From Faecalibacterium prausnitzii (GTDB taxonomy: Bacteria; Bacillota; Clostridia; Oscillospirales; Ruminococcaceae): 64,000 nt of DNA. The translations under genes were made by a program, and so were the position numbers. The number at the start of each line of letters is the position of its first letter. Position 1 is the first letter of the stretch. Positions 31,274-39,597 of the stretch are shown here, one piece after another. Below the pieces are notes generated by a model. The model made no database searches. It saw only the letters and a list, made by a program, of their open reading frames with translations, and had not been told where the DNA came from. The stretch spans positions 1 through 64,000 of the forward strand of contig NZ_PRLD01000007.1 in assembly GCF_003287405.1 (NCBI RefSeq), written 5' to 3'.

Positions 31274-32710
31274 TTACCGCTCCGGTTCCCGGTCGTGAGG
31301 TTTGTCCAGTTCCTGTCGGGACAACTGCTCGGCGGTTTTGCGGAGCCGTTCCACTGCTTTCAAATCCTCCCGCATGGCTTTCATGGCAAGCGTGTCCGTC
31401 TGCTTTCCAGCGGCCAGCTGGTCAATTTCCAGCTGCCATGCCTTTGGGGTGATTGCCTCGCCGCTGTCTTTCAGTTCTTTCAGATACCGGGCCGCTGCGT
31501 CATACAGAATCAGTTCCCGGCTGTGGCGCTGTTCAAACTGTTCCCGTTTTTCCGGCTTTACTTTGGCAAACTGCTTGTGGATGGACTTGTACTGGTTGTA
31601 CTGTTTCCACATCTCCCCGCGCTCGGTAAGGGTAGTGATCCGGCGCTCGGCCTTGACGATCTTTCCCCGCAGGTCATAGTAACGGCTGTTCATATCAGCG
31701 ATTTTTTCATGAAGCTGCTGCATAGACTGGATGCCGTTTGCCTGTAAAAAGCTGAATAGTGCAGCGCTTTCCTGCAAAGCCCGGATTTTGCCGGTGCGGG
31801 TGCGGGGAGCGTTCAACTGCTGCTGGGCTTCCCACAAGGCGGTCAAGCTGCTTTGCTGCGTTTGTGGTTTTTCCGCTTCGTCTTTCGACCAGAGATAAAG
31901 ACGGGTAATGCGGGCTTTGATTTCTTTCAGCAGCTTGTTGTCGGCGGCGATCTGCCGGTTTACTTCACCCTTGTCGGTGCGGATGCCGCGCTTTTCCATT
32001 TGGCTGGCGGCTGGCCCCAGATGGACAGAGGGAATCTTATCAATGCCCTGCCGCTTGTAGCTGCGGTGGTCTACCAGGGCGGGATGACCGGCGGCCTCCA
32101 ATGCCCGGTTGGTGCAGGCCGCCCATGCCGCCCGCCAAATCTCCACATTTCCTTTGTCGTTCCAGTCGGTGGTGTCCTCCCGGTGGTTCTTCCAGCCGCC
32201 TTTCCCGTCCGGGATACGCTGGCCGTTTTCGTCCAGGTCGTATGCCTTGCGGCACTTTGCGCCCCACTGTCCATTTTCTTTCAGAGGCCGGAGCGTCAGC
32301 ATGATATGGACATGAGGGTTGCCGGTTCCCTTGTCATGGATAGCAAAGTCGGCGCACATTCCTTTGTCTACAAAGTTGTCCTTCACATAGGCACGCACAA
32401 GGGCAAGCTGCTCTTCGCCGGACAGTTCACGGGGCAGGGCTGCTTCAATCTCGCGGGCAAGCTGGCTGTCCCTTGCTTTCTCGATTTGCTCCACGCTGTT
32501 CCAGAGGATAGATCGGTCTGCAAATTCCGGCGGCGCGTGGGCAGGCAGCATGATCTCCGCATGAACAATGCCGCCTTTCCGGGTGTAGTCGTGGGTCATG
32601 CCGTCCCATTCATTTGTCAGCTTGGTTCCGCTGCGGTAAGCAGCTGCGGCAACAGCAGAACGGCCTGCGCTGCGCTTGATAATACTGACGGGGATATGAC
32701 AGAAATCTAT
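31274..32710 (-). CDS. MobA/MobL-family relaxase (MobQ-like) of IME-2
   Basis: About 478 residues. The protein opens IDFCHIPVSIIKRSAGRSAV, then DYTRKGG and the metal-binding histidines in GTGNPHVHIMLTLRPL, followed by a helical charged C-terminal half. There is no ATG at the proper place: AAAGGAGG is followed six or seven bases later by ATA (32710). A GTG at 32719 overlaps the ribosome-binding sequence, and the frame opening at 32872 is an unrelated leader through oriT. I place the start at ATA with reservation. It belongs to the same family as the relaxase at 7967. Confidence 0.88.
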   Translation of the reverse strand: MDFCHIPVSIIKRSAGRSAVAAAAYRSGTKLTNEWDGMTHDYTRKGGIVHAEIMLPAHAPPEFADRSILWNSVEQIEKARDSQLAREIEAALPRELSGEEQLALVRAYVKDNFVDKGMCADFAIHDKGTGNPHVHIMLTLRPLKENGQWGAKCRKAYDLDENGQRIPDGKGGWKNHREDTTDWNDKGNVEIWRAAWAACTNRALEAAGHPALVDHRSYKRQGIDKIPSVHLGPAASQMEKRGIRTDKGEVNRQIAADNKLLKEIKARITRLYLWSKDEAEKPQTQQSSLTALWEAQQQLNAPRTRTGKIRALQESAALFSFLQANGIQSMQQLHEKIADMNSRYYDLRGKIVKAERRITTLTERGEMWKQYNQYKSIHKQFAKVKPEKREQFEQRHSRELILYDAAARYLKELKDSGEAITPKAWQLEIDQLAAGKQTDTLAMKAMREDLKAVERLRKTAEQLSRQELDKPHDREPER

Positions 32711-32863
32711 GGGTGGCACCTCCTTTCGGCGGGGATATTTCAGGCTCCGTGGAGCCGAACAAACGCGAAGCGGGTGTTTGGCTGCGCGGGGCGCACAAGG
32801 GGTTTGGGGAGTGTAGCGCCCCATCGCGGACGAAGTACGCAATGCCCCCGGCAGGGCGCACAG

Positions 32864-32892
32864 CACCGGCAACGGTGTATAAGTGCGCCCTT
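32864..32892 (+). other. Candidate origin of transfer (oriT/nic) of IME-2
   Basis: The hairpin CACCGGCAACGGTG (32864-32877) is followed after two bases by TAAGTGCGCCCTT (32880-32892), the MobQ nic core. A second inverted repeat CCCTTG/CAAGGG follows. The position and design match those at 9975-10014. Confidence 0.75.
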
Positions 32893-32905
32893 GTAAACAA
32901 GGGAC

Positions 32906-33196
32906 TTATGGCGTGTCCCCGGATTTTGGCAGGTTTGCAGTCAATTCCGCAGCCCCCGGAAGATGGGACAGGGTAATCAGAAATGCTTTGACCTCTGCGC
33001 CGGAAAGGTCAGGAGCCAACGGGAAAATCCCCTCCAAAACGGCTCCGCGCTCAATCAGGCGGCGGGTGCGAACCCTGCGTTCTTCGTTCCACTGCTTGTT
33101 CTCCAAAATCTTCTTTCGGTTTTCAAGCTGCCGAATCTCCTTCAGGACTTTCTCCCGTTCTTCTTTTTGATGGTGGGCTGTAATTTTTTCGTTCAT
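32906..33196 (-). CDS. DUF3847-type mobilization-region protein of IME-2
   Basis: A 96-residue protein, MNEKITAHHQKEEREKVLKE start, helical, with the shared block RRVRTRRLIERGAVLEGIFP and then LSGAEVKAFLITLSHLPG. GAGGTG precedes the ATG at 33196. It is homologous to 10068-10274 but longer at both ends, and occupies the equivalent place on the far side of oriT from the relaxase. Confidence 0.75.
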   Translation of the reverse strand: MNEKITAHHQKEEREKVLKEIRQLENRKKILENKQWNEERRVRTRRLIERGAVLEGIFPLAPDLSGAEVKAFLITLSHLPGAAELTANLPKSGDTP

Positions 33197-33224
33197 GTCA
33201 GGCACCTCTTTTCTTTGGAAATAC

Positions 33225-33686
33225 TCATAGATTGACCGTCCATTTCTGTCGAGCAAAGTACCGGCGCAGCCTCCGCAGTGCGGCATGGATGGATTTTCCC
33301 GCCTGTGATGGCGTGATACCCTCCATTGCGGCAATATCTTTCACTTTCATACCCAGCATATAGCGGGCATGGACACGGCGAGCCTGCATAGGCGGCAGGG
33401 AAGAAATGGCTTCGTACAATCGCCGTATCAATTCTTCGTATTCGGCTAATTCTTCTTTTTCTATCAGGTAGTCCTCCGGCGATGGCTGCGCCCAGCCGAT
33501 GGCGGCATTTTCGATTCCATCGTTACAATCGAGGGAATAAAACGCCTTATACCGGAACATCTTGCGATCTCTGGCGGCCTCGGCTCTCTTGTCCAGAAGA
33601 AACGCTTCGACGATCTCATCGGACACCTCCACAAAAATGTCCTCTTTGCAAAATGGATAATATTGTTTGAGATTGATGGTCTGCAT
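33225..33686 (-). CDS. Sigma region 4-like protein, first of three paralogues
   Basis: A 153-residue protein starting MQTINLKQYYPFCKEDIFVEVSDEI, a beta-strand-rich opening shared with the next gene. It ends in a sigma-type HTH: LPPMQARRVHARYMLGMKVKDIAAMEGITPSQAGKSIHAALRRLRRY. The ATG at 33686 follows GAGGG. It lacks a full region 2, so it is probably an accessory activator rather than a stand-alone sigma factor. It lies just downstream of a closely similar gene. Confidence 0.75.
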   Translation of the reverse strand: MQTINLKQYYPFCKEDIFVEVSDEIVEAFLLDKRAEAARDRKMFRYKAFYSLDCNDGIENAAIGWAQPSPEDYLIEKEELAEYEELIRRLYEAISSLPPMQARRVHARYMLGMKVKDIAAMEGITPSQAGKSIHAALRRLRRYFARQKWTVNL

Positions 33687-33696
33687 AGGCACGCCC

Positions 33697-34149
33697 TCAC
33701 TCTGTTTGAAAAAGGTCATCATAGCAGCGGCGCATATTCCGCAGCCCCCGGCGGATGGCAACGCTGACCTTGCTGCTGTGGACGCCCTCTCTCCGGGAGA
33801 TTTCCGGCTGCTTGATACCGGCAATGTAGTAGGCGTGAACACGGCGGGCCTGTGTCGGAGTGGCATGAGCCAGAGCCACCGGCAGAGCTGCAATCAGGTG
33901 CAGGCGGGTGGTCATTTCTTCTCGTTCCAGCAAAATATCTTCCGGCGATCTGCTGTGTTCCAGCGCGTAATTTTCCAGCCAGCTGTATGCGTCCAGAGAG
34001 TAGTAGGCGCGGTGGTAGACTTTCCGACGCTCATAGTTCTCCATCTCCCGCTTGGCCTGATACATCGCTGCCCATACCTCGTCCGTAACATCCACAAACT
34101 CGTCATGCCGGTAGTGGGGATACATCCACCGCAGATTGATTGTTTTCAT
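33697..34149 (-). CDS. Sigma region 4-like protein, second of three paralogues
   Basis: A 150-residue protein starting MKTINLRWMYPHYRHDEFVDVTDEV, with AKREMENYERRKVYHRAYYSLDAYSWLENYAL as linker and a C-terminal HTH region TPTQARRVHAYYIAGIKQPEISRREGVHSSKVSVAIRRGLRNMRR. The layout matches its downstream neighbour residue for residue in the first 40 positions, so these arose by duplication. The frame opens at 34275, but the homology starts at the ATG at 34149. Confidence 0.75.
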   Translation of the reverse strand: MKTINLRWMYPHYRHDEFVDVTDEVWAAMYQAKREMENYERRKVYHRAYYSLDAYSWLENYALEHSRSPEDILLEREEMTTRLHLIAALPVALAHATPTQARRVHAYYIAGIKQPEISRREGVHSSKVSVAIRRGLRNMRRCYDDLFQTE

Positions 34150-34252
34150 AGGCTTACCTCCTGAAAATCGGAGAGGATGACAGCTCGTCCGCTGTCCGCC
34201 CCTCGCTGAGATAAGGGAAATGATCCCTTTCACTTGGTAGCCAGAAAACAGG

Positions 34253-34666
34253 TCATTCGTTAAGCCTGTTCTCAAAGAAATTTATAAATTTTTTTCTGAC
34301 CGCCTCCACACTTTGATACACAGCCACTTTGGAGCAGCCGCACAGCACACCAATCTCTGCAAGGCTCAGTCCCTCAAGCGCATAGAGCAGGAACCGGCGG
34401 CGCTGGGCCTCAGTACAGGTGTCCAGAACAGCCATCAGCTCATGCAGCGTTTCCATGTGGCAAAGATATTCTTCCGGCGTTTCTCCGTAGGCTCCTACGC
34501 CTTCGGTGGTAATGATGTACTCGTCAAACTCCCGGCCATCCCAATGCCGCCGCTGTTCATGGAACAGGTTCTCCGTTTTGTGATCGGCCCGGTCAAGAAA
34601 TTCATAGACTTCCAGCGTGACCTCCACGGCCACAGCTTGTCCGTTATAATTGATGGTAACTTCCAT
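34253..34666 (-). CDS. Sigma region 4-like protein, third of three paralogues
   Basis: A 137-residue protein starting MEVTINYNGQAVAVEVTLEVYEFLDRA, with TEAQRRRFLLYALEGLSLAEIGVLCGCSKVAVYQSVEAVRKKF as the region 4-like HTH. It is more diverged than the other two but shows the same strand-then-HTH layout and the ExP-EEYL linker. GGAGG precedes the ATG at 34666. It is first in the leftward series toward the DUF3847 and relaxase genes. Confidence 0.75.
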   Translation of the reverse strand: MEVTINYNGQAVAVEVTLEVYEFLDRADHKTENLFHEQRRHWDGREFDEYIITTEGVGAYGETPEEYLCHMETLHELMAVLDTCTEAQRRRFLLYALEGLSLAEIGVLCGCSKVAVYQSVEAVRKKFINFFENRLNE

Positions 34667-34686
34667 CTGCCTTTCCTCCATTCAGA

Positions 34687-35147
34687 TTTTTTCGGGAAAA
34701 TCTGAATGGGGCGGCGGAGAACGGCACCGGGGATAAAGTTCGGGCCATGCTGGCCCGATGTTACGGCTCCACAGGGACAAAAAAGCGCCCGGACGGCATA
34801 AAGCCATACGAGCGTAATAGAGTATATTTTGCTGTTTAGTTACATGGTATAGTGCATACTTCTGACCGCATTGCTCCGCTGCTGGGAACAGGCTTTTTTT
34901 AGCTGGTGCAGGTCATGGGGACTGTGAAAAAAGGCAAAAATAGACACGGCGGCAATCCTCCTATGTGCCGCCGTGGATTTACACGGTGTTAGGTCGTCGT
35001 TGGTTTAGGGTAGACGAAAAGAAACGGCGGCTCTGATTTCTCAAAACCGCCGCCAGGGTATCTAGAGTAAGCGCACAAAATCAACCTGCCCAGCTACGGT
35101 TTTTTTCTTTCCCCATTAGGCGGGGCAGGTTTAAAAGAATATGAAAA
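34687..35147. other. Intergenic region with several inverted repeats
   Basis: About 460 bases with no recognisable gene. It holds CACGGCGGCA/TGTGCCGCCGTG near 34945-34978 and AACCTGCCC/GGGCAGGTT at 35083-35131. These may be terminators or regulatory hairpins upstream of the sigma-like genes. Confidence 0.4.
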
Positions 35148-35186
35148 GCCGATAACAGCAGTCATGTTAGCCTGCGTGTTATCGGC
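35148..35186 (-). terminator. Leftward terminator after the KTR gene
   Basis: GCCGATAACA pairs with TGTTATCGGC, and the minus-strand product continues with TTTTCATATTCTTTT. It ends the leftward transcript of the KTR gene and possibly the ABC operon. Confidence 0.75.
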
Positions 35187-35193
35187 TCTGCGT

Positions 35194-35367
35194 CTATGCG
35201 TCTGGCTCTCTAATAACGGATATATTCAGTTGCTTTACATGAATGAGCGTTTCCTGTTTACATTTTGGACAGAACAAGGGGAAATTCCTTAATTCCGTGT
35301 CAATTCGTATTTTTATTCGGGTTTTATTATGGCATATAGGACAACTAACCCAACTTGTCTCTTTCAT
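35194..35367 (-). CDS. Short cysteine-rich KTR-type protein
   Basis: A 57-residue protein: MKETSWVSCPICHNKTRIKI, then RIDTELRNFPLFCPKCKQET and a beta-rich tail LIHVKQLNISVI. Two CPxC pairs bound a KTR motif, matching the small 'cysteine-rich KTR' proteins scattered on Firmicutes mobile elements. It probably binds zinc. It begins five bases before the end of the ABC permease gene and is followed by a terminator. Function unknown. Confidence 0.8.
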   Translation of the reverse strand: MKETSWVSCPICHNKTRIKIRIDTELRNFPLFCPKCKQETLIHVKQLNISVIREPDA

Positions 35368-35372
35368 CAAAA

Positions 35373-36479
35373 TTACCCCGTAACTTGATGTTTCTTTGAT
35401 ATATTTTTTGTTAGTCTATAAAATACGAATATCAATCCAACATTAAGGATGATCATAAAGACCGGCTGGCTCATACCGAAATATGTTTTCATATCAGAAA
35501 ATATACCGTTTGCATGAAGCATAAAAATCGGGCAAATTTCCTGCATTTTTTGTAAAACAGGAAGGCTATCATTAAAATCAAACACAACTGGCAAGAAGCA
35601 GATGACGCAAGAAGTAATAAGCGCTGTAACAGGAGAACTCATTTGAGCACTTAAAAACAATGTAATAGTTGTCAAGGCTACAATCCCCAAAATATTCAAT
35701 ATTACAGAGATAAAGAACATTTGCAAAAAGGTCAAATTATATATTGAAGAAGCATAATGTAATGAAGATTGAATGCTTACATTCCACCCCTGTAACCCAT
35801 AGGTACAGCCATACAGAACTAAATTTAGCAGTAAATACAAGAGGTATGTGCCAATTACAACTTCCAAGGCCGCTATAATTTTTGAAGTTGTGAGTTTGGT
35901 TCGGCCATACCGAGCCGAATAAATAATGCTATCTGTATGAAGTGCATACTCTTCTGAGAAAACAGGAGATAGAGTGATTACAACAATTAAACATATCATT
36001 ATGGACAAGATGCTCCCCATTCCAGATAATAGCTTATCCCAGCCATCGCAATATCCTAAAGTCACAGTTGGACTATTTGGATATGCTGTTTCGAGTGACT
36101 TAAAACTACCATCAGAATTTGTCAAATATTCCAGAATCGCCGCTTGGTCACGATAAACATGAACAGCAGAAAAAGCAGAATTTTCATCTTGTCCAACAGT
36201 TGCTTGTTTTGCTTGGTCGATTTTTTCTTGCATAGTAAGTAATGTATTTTGAGAGAGTTTTCCTTCAAATATTTCTGCTACTTCCTTCCGTTGTTCAATG
36301 GCTGTAAAACCGCTTGCTAATGCCATTTTTTCAAGGTCATAATCATAGAAAACATTTTGATAATTAAATTGAAAAAAGAAAAAATAGGCAACGATAAGAA
36401 CCACACCAGCTAAAAACAACATTCGTGTTTGCTTTCTCGAACATATTTTATTTCGTTCTGCTTTTATCATTTCATTCAT
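35373..36479 (-). CDS. ABC-2 type membrane permease
   Basis: A 368-residue protein starting MNEMIKAERNKICSRKQTRM, a membrane segment at about residues 20-37, a roughly 140-residue extracytoplasmic loop, then five hydrophobic segments from about residue 150 to the C-terminus. This is the ABC-2 exporter layout (GlnP/LanFEG or NatB type). The start ATG overlaps the stop of the ATPase gene and has GGAGG nine bases upstream. It is AT-rich compared with the mobilization genes, pointing to acquisition from another host. Likely a peptide or bacteriocin immunity/export permease; the substrate is unknown. Confidence 0.8.
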   Translation of the reverse strand: MNEMIKAERNKICSRKQTRMLFLAGVVLIVAYFFFFQFNYQNVFYDYDLEKMALASGFTAIEQRKEVAEIFEGKLSQNTLLTMQEKIDQAKQATVGQDENSAFSAVHVYRDQAAILEYLTNSDGSFKSLETAYPNSPTVTLGYCDGWDKLLSGMGSILSIMICLIVVITLSPVFSEEYALHTDSIIYSARYGRTKLTTSKIIAALEVVIGTYLLYLLLNLVLYGCTYGLQGWNVSIQSSLHYASSIYNLTFLQMFFISVILNILGIVALTTITLFLSAQMSSPVTALITSCVICFLPVVFDFNDSLPVLQKMQEICPIFMLHANGIFSDMKTYFGMSQPVFMIILNVGLIFVFYRLTKNISKKHQVTG

Positions 36480-37347
36480 GCTCGGATACCTCCGCAAAAT
36501 AGTATAAATACAAATCTTCCAATGTTGGATCAACATTCCAAGCGGTTCTGCATGGTGCTTCTTGAGAAATAATCCTCAGCCGTTCTGCACCATTATTATG
36601 TTTCAGATTTGCTGTTACATAGTTCAATTCTAATTCTTCGGCCTCTTTTCGAGATACATCACATTCCCAAACACATTTTTCAATCGGCTTCAAAATTTCT
36701 TCTGGAGAACCATGTTGAATTAACTCGCCATTTTTCATAATCAGAATCTCATTTGCGATATATTCAACATCAGAAACAATGTGAGTGGACAAAATTACAA
36801 TTTTATTTTCTGCCAAAGAACTAATCAGATTCCTAAACCGCACCCGCTCTTTCGGGTCAAGTCCAGCTGTAGGTTCATCCAAAATCAAAATACGGGGATC
36901 GTTTAGTAATGCTTGAGCAATTCCCAAGCGTTGTTTCATACCGCCGGAAAAAGTTTTGATTTTTTCGTTTTTCTGTGTGAGCAGATCAACAACCTGCAAC
37001 AGCTCCATTGTGCGATTATGGGCTTTTTTAGGCGGCAGCCCCTTTATTGCAGAGATATACATCAAAAATTTATACGCTGTAAAGTTAGGATAATAGCCAA
37101 AATTTTGTGGCAGGTAGCCTAAGATATTACGATATTTCTCGCCCAAATCATGAATGTTTTTCCCGTTAAAAAAAATTGCTCCTTTCGTTTCAGTTTGGAC
37201 ATCGCAAATCATTCGCATCAAAGTTGTCTTGCCCGCACCATTTGCCCCGAGTAGACCATAAACACCATTTGTTAATTTTGCGCTGAAATGATTTACAGCT
37301 TTTTTTCTTCCATATTCTTTTGAAAGATCATTTATTGTAAGTTCCAT
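36472..37347 (-). CDS. ABC transporter ATP-binding protein (CcmA-like)
   Basis: A 291-residue ATPase starting MELTINDLSKEYGRKKAVNH. Walker A LLGANGAGKTTLMRM, the Q-loop in YLPQNFGYYPNFTAY, signature FSGGMKQRLGIAQAL, Walker B ILILDEPTAGLD, and H-loop LSTHIV are all present, then a 90-residue C-terminal extension. This is the CcmA/BcrA type pairing with ABC-2 permeases. The ATG at 37347 is favoured over the frame start at 37437, which would overlap the upstream permease more. It overlaps both neighbouring genes. Confidence 0.92.
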   Translation of the reverse strand: MELTINDLSKEYGRKKAVNHFSAKLTNGVYGLLGANGAGKTTLMRMICDVQTETKGAIFFNGKNIHDLGEKYRNILGYLPQNFGYYPNFTAYKFLMYISAIKGLPPKKAHNRTMELLQVVDLLTQKNEKIKTFSGGMKQRLGIAQALLNDPRILILDEPTAGLDPKERVRFRNLISSLAENKIVILSTHIVSDVEYIANEILIMKNGELIQHGSPEEILKPIEKCVWECDVSRKEAEELELNYVTANLKHNNGAERLRIISQEAPCRTAWNVDPTLEDLYLYYFAEVSEHE

Positions 37348-38105
37348 ATCAATTCTCCAATCATTTTTTCTTTTTTCAAGTACAGTTGAAGTGTTTTCCC
37401 TAATAGGATAATGGATAACACATAAAATCCAATCCATCCCCAGAACATAGACGCTTCAAAAATAAATCGCTGATGAAGTACAAGAGAAAATGTTCCAGAA
37501 AGAAAAATCATACAAGCAATTAAATGATACAAGCTATCGTTTGTCCTGCTTTTCGCACATATAAAAAGATAACAAGTGCAAGAAATATTAAACGGAATCA
37601 AACCATACAACACCATTTCAATCATTGATTTCTGGTAAATATATGCCATTGAAATTAAAATGACTGTTATTAGGAAAAGGTTGATTACTCCAATAATCAG
37701 CATACGACCTGCTATAATTTTTACCAGCGTTGTTCTACTAGACTGTTCAATTTCCCACATACCATAGATGTTGCTTTTAGATATTTCTATTGCACCTAAT
37801 AACGCAAGGAATGGAACCATAACTGCAAGGATTGTCAATGGATAATAAAATGGAACCCTCCATTGGCCCAGGATACATGCTAATAATACTGCACATATAG
37901 TGAGTATTATTTGAATAATCCAGAAAGAAAGCGGCAGAAATTGAAGTTGGTTCAATATAATATCTCGCATTGAATTTTTATTGAATTCAGAACTATTCAT
38001 GTAACTTTTTCCAGCTACGATTACTGCTTCAATTTTAGGTTCAGATGGAGCAGGCGTTTCACAACTCTGCAACCATTCTAATACACCATTTTGTTTTTGG
38101 GTCAT
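37332..38105 (-). CDS. Second membrane subunit of the ABC-2 system
   Basis: A 257-residue membrane protein with a 60-residue cytoplasmic N-terminus (MTQKQNGVLEWLQSCETPAP) and about six hydrophobic segments, for example FWIIQIILTICAVLLACILG and LTILAVMVPFLALLGAI. No ATPase or enzyme motif is present. It overlaps the sigma gene upstream (ATGA-type overlap) and the ATPase gene downstream, so sigma factor, permease, ATPase and permease are a single translationally coupled operon. Confidence 0.75.
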   Translation of the reverse strand: MTQKQNGVLEWLQSCETPAPSEPKIEAVIVAGKSYMNSSEFNKNSMRDIILNQLQFLPLSFWIIQIILTICAVLLACILGQWRVPFYYPLTILAVMVPFLALLGAIEISKSNIYGMWEIEQSSRTTLVKIIAGRMLIIGVINLFLITVILISMAYIYQKSMIEMVLYGLIPFNISCTCYLFICAKSRTNDSLYHLIACMIFLSGTFSLVLHQRFIFEASMFWGWIGFYVLSIILLGKTLQLYLKKEKMIGELIWNLQ

Positions 38106-38650
38106 ACATTATCGCCTCCTCTAAAATCAGCCAAATATCGTTCCAGTTTTTTAATCCCCTGTTGGAGCCTAGATTTTACAGTAGAAACACTCGCTTTTGT
38201 AATGGTTGCAATCTCTCGGATTTTCAAATCATAATAAAATCGTAAAATGATGACCTCTTTTTGATAGTCCGGTAATGTGTTGATTGCATATTGAACTTGC
38301 GCTTTAAGTTCGTTAAGCTCAATTTTTTCAAAGGCATTATCAGTATCTTCTATATCTTCAAGAGTTTCTAAATCCATATACAGGGGTTTTGCTTTCTTAG
38401 TATAATTGTTACAGGTATTAACAGCAATCGTTAGCAGGTAGTTTTGAAATTTCCCTATCTTTCGTACTGATTGAATATTCTCCAACAATTTCAAGAAAAC
38501 ATCTTGTGTAATATCTACGGCGGTATCTGGATCGCCGTTCAATCGCCGACAACAAAATAGATAAATTGACTGATAATATTTTCGGACAATTATCTCAAAT
38601 GCATCTGTGTCACCCGACTGGATTTTTTTTATTAGTATGAAATCTTCGAT
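38102..38650 (-). CDS. Sigma factor leading the ABC-2 operon; start codon unclear
   Basis: The first start-like codon (TTG 38542) would cut region 2 in half. In the same frame the sequence continues upstream through IEDFILIKKIQSGDTDAFEI and IVRKYYQSIYLFCCRRLNGD, a normal sigma region 2.1, before a stop near 38656. No ATG, GTG or TTG lies at that end. An ATG at 38671 reads MEGGDKVSK and is in another frame, so a one-base shift near 38650 or a rare start must be assumed. Region 4 (TLPDYQKEVIILRFYYDLKIREIATITKASVSTVKSRL) is complete. It probably directs its own operon. Confidence 0.75.
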   Translation of the reverse strand: MEDFILIKKIQSGDTDAFEIIVRKYYQSIYLFCCRRLNGDPDTAVDITQDVFLKLLENIQSVRKIGKFQNYLLTIAVNTCNNYTKKAKPLYMDLETLEDIEDTDNAFEKIELNELKAQVQYAINTLPDYQKEVIILRFYYDLKIREIATITKASVSTVKSRLQQGIKKLERYLADFRGGDNV

Positions 38651-38885
38651 ACCTTGTCACCGCCTTCCATGTGTAAAACGCCTTACACTTAATATACAAC
38701 TGAATAACCCAAAAGGATTTAACTTTAGAATTATTTCTTTTACTTTTTTTATTTCCATTCTATTGTAATTCCTGTTCTTGAAAAATATAAGATGTAATAT
38801 ATGAATTATAAACTTCAACCAACCTGCATATAGCAACATTCCACGGGCAAAGTATGAATTATACAATGTAACTGGGTGATGTTAT

Positions 38886-39254
38886 ATGGCGAAAGTTGAA
38901 GATTGTCCCGGTTTTGAAACCTTTGGTGCAGATGTCAAAGCCGCACGAGAGGCAAAGCGTCTTGCACGAAAAACATTGGCAGAAATGGTTGGGATTGAAT
39001 GGCGGTATCTTGCCAACATTGAGAATCAAGGTGCGATTCCGAGCTTGCCTGTGATGATCCAGTTGATTAAGGTCTGCGGACTTCCCGTAGAGCGATATTT
39101 TAACCCGGAGATCATGCGGGAAGAAAGCGATCAGCGGCAGCGGGTCAGCCACAAGCTGAAGCTCTGTCCTGAACAATACCTGACGATTATTGAAGGTGCC
39201 ATAGACGGGGCGCTCAAAATGGAACAGACTGCGAAGCAGAAGGAGGACGCATAA
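38886..39254 (+). CDS. XRE-family helix-turn-helix regulator
   Basis: A 122-residue protein with HTH FGADVKAAREAKRLARKTLAEMVGIEWRYLANIENQGAIPSLPVMIQLIKV at about residues 15-65, and a C-terminal helical part ending KQKEDA. The ribosome-binding site is weak. It is divergent from the sigma/ABC operon (about 235 bp apart) and may repress it or the element's transfer genes. A hairpin AGAAGGAGG/CCTCCTTCT (39238-39269) at its 3' end could terminate both this gene and the convergent one. Confidence 0.82.
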   Translation: MAKVEDCPGFETFGADVKAAREAKRLARKTLAEMVGIEWRYLANIENQGAIPSLPVMIQLIKVCGLPVERYFNPEIMREESDQRQRVSHKLKLCPEQYLTIIEGAIDGALKMEQTAKQKEDA

Positions 39255-39281
39255 TCGCGGCCTCCTTCTGGCGTTTCTATA

Positions 39282-39581
39282 TCAAGTTTCCCAGCATTTT
39301 TCCAAAAGTTCCCGGCATCTCTGCTGAATTTCTCCAGTTTCTGTCACAGTTAGGTCACGGTCATTTCCAGTAATCTTATCTTCCAGAAAGTTGGCGTATG
39401 TACCCAACAAAGCGTTCCGTAAATCCTCCGGGGTTTTCTGTATTTCAGCGCTGTACCAGTCATTCCGGTGGGGTTCCCATGCCATCAATGTATAACCGTG
39501 GCTGGTCTGAACCACCTCATACAGTGGATCATCATCCAGATATGCCTGAAACACTTTCAAAATCTTTTCAAAGGTCAGCAT
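39282..39581 (-). CDS. Uncharacterized mobile-element protein
   Basis: A 99-residue protein starting MLTFEKILKVFQAYLDDDPL, with YEVVQTSHGYTLMAWEPHRN and a C-terminal helix QQRCRELLEKC. GGAGG lies eight bases before this ATG. It is located between the TnpV gene and the HTH regulator, on the recombinase strand. No membrane segment or known motif; function unknown. Confidence 0.65.
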   Translation of the reverse strand: MLTFEKILKVFQAYLDDDPLYEVVQTSHGYTLMAWEPHRNDWYSAEIQKTPEDLRNALLGTYANFLEDKITGNDRDLTVTETGEIQQRCRELLEKCWET

Positions 39582-39597
39582 TTCCCGCACCTCCCAT

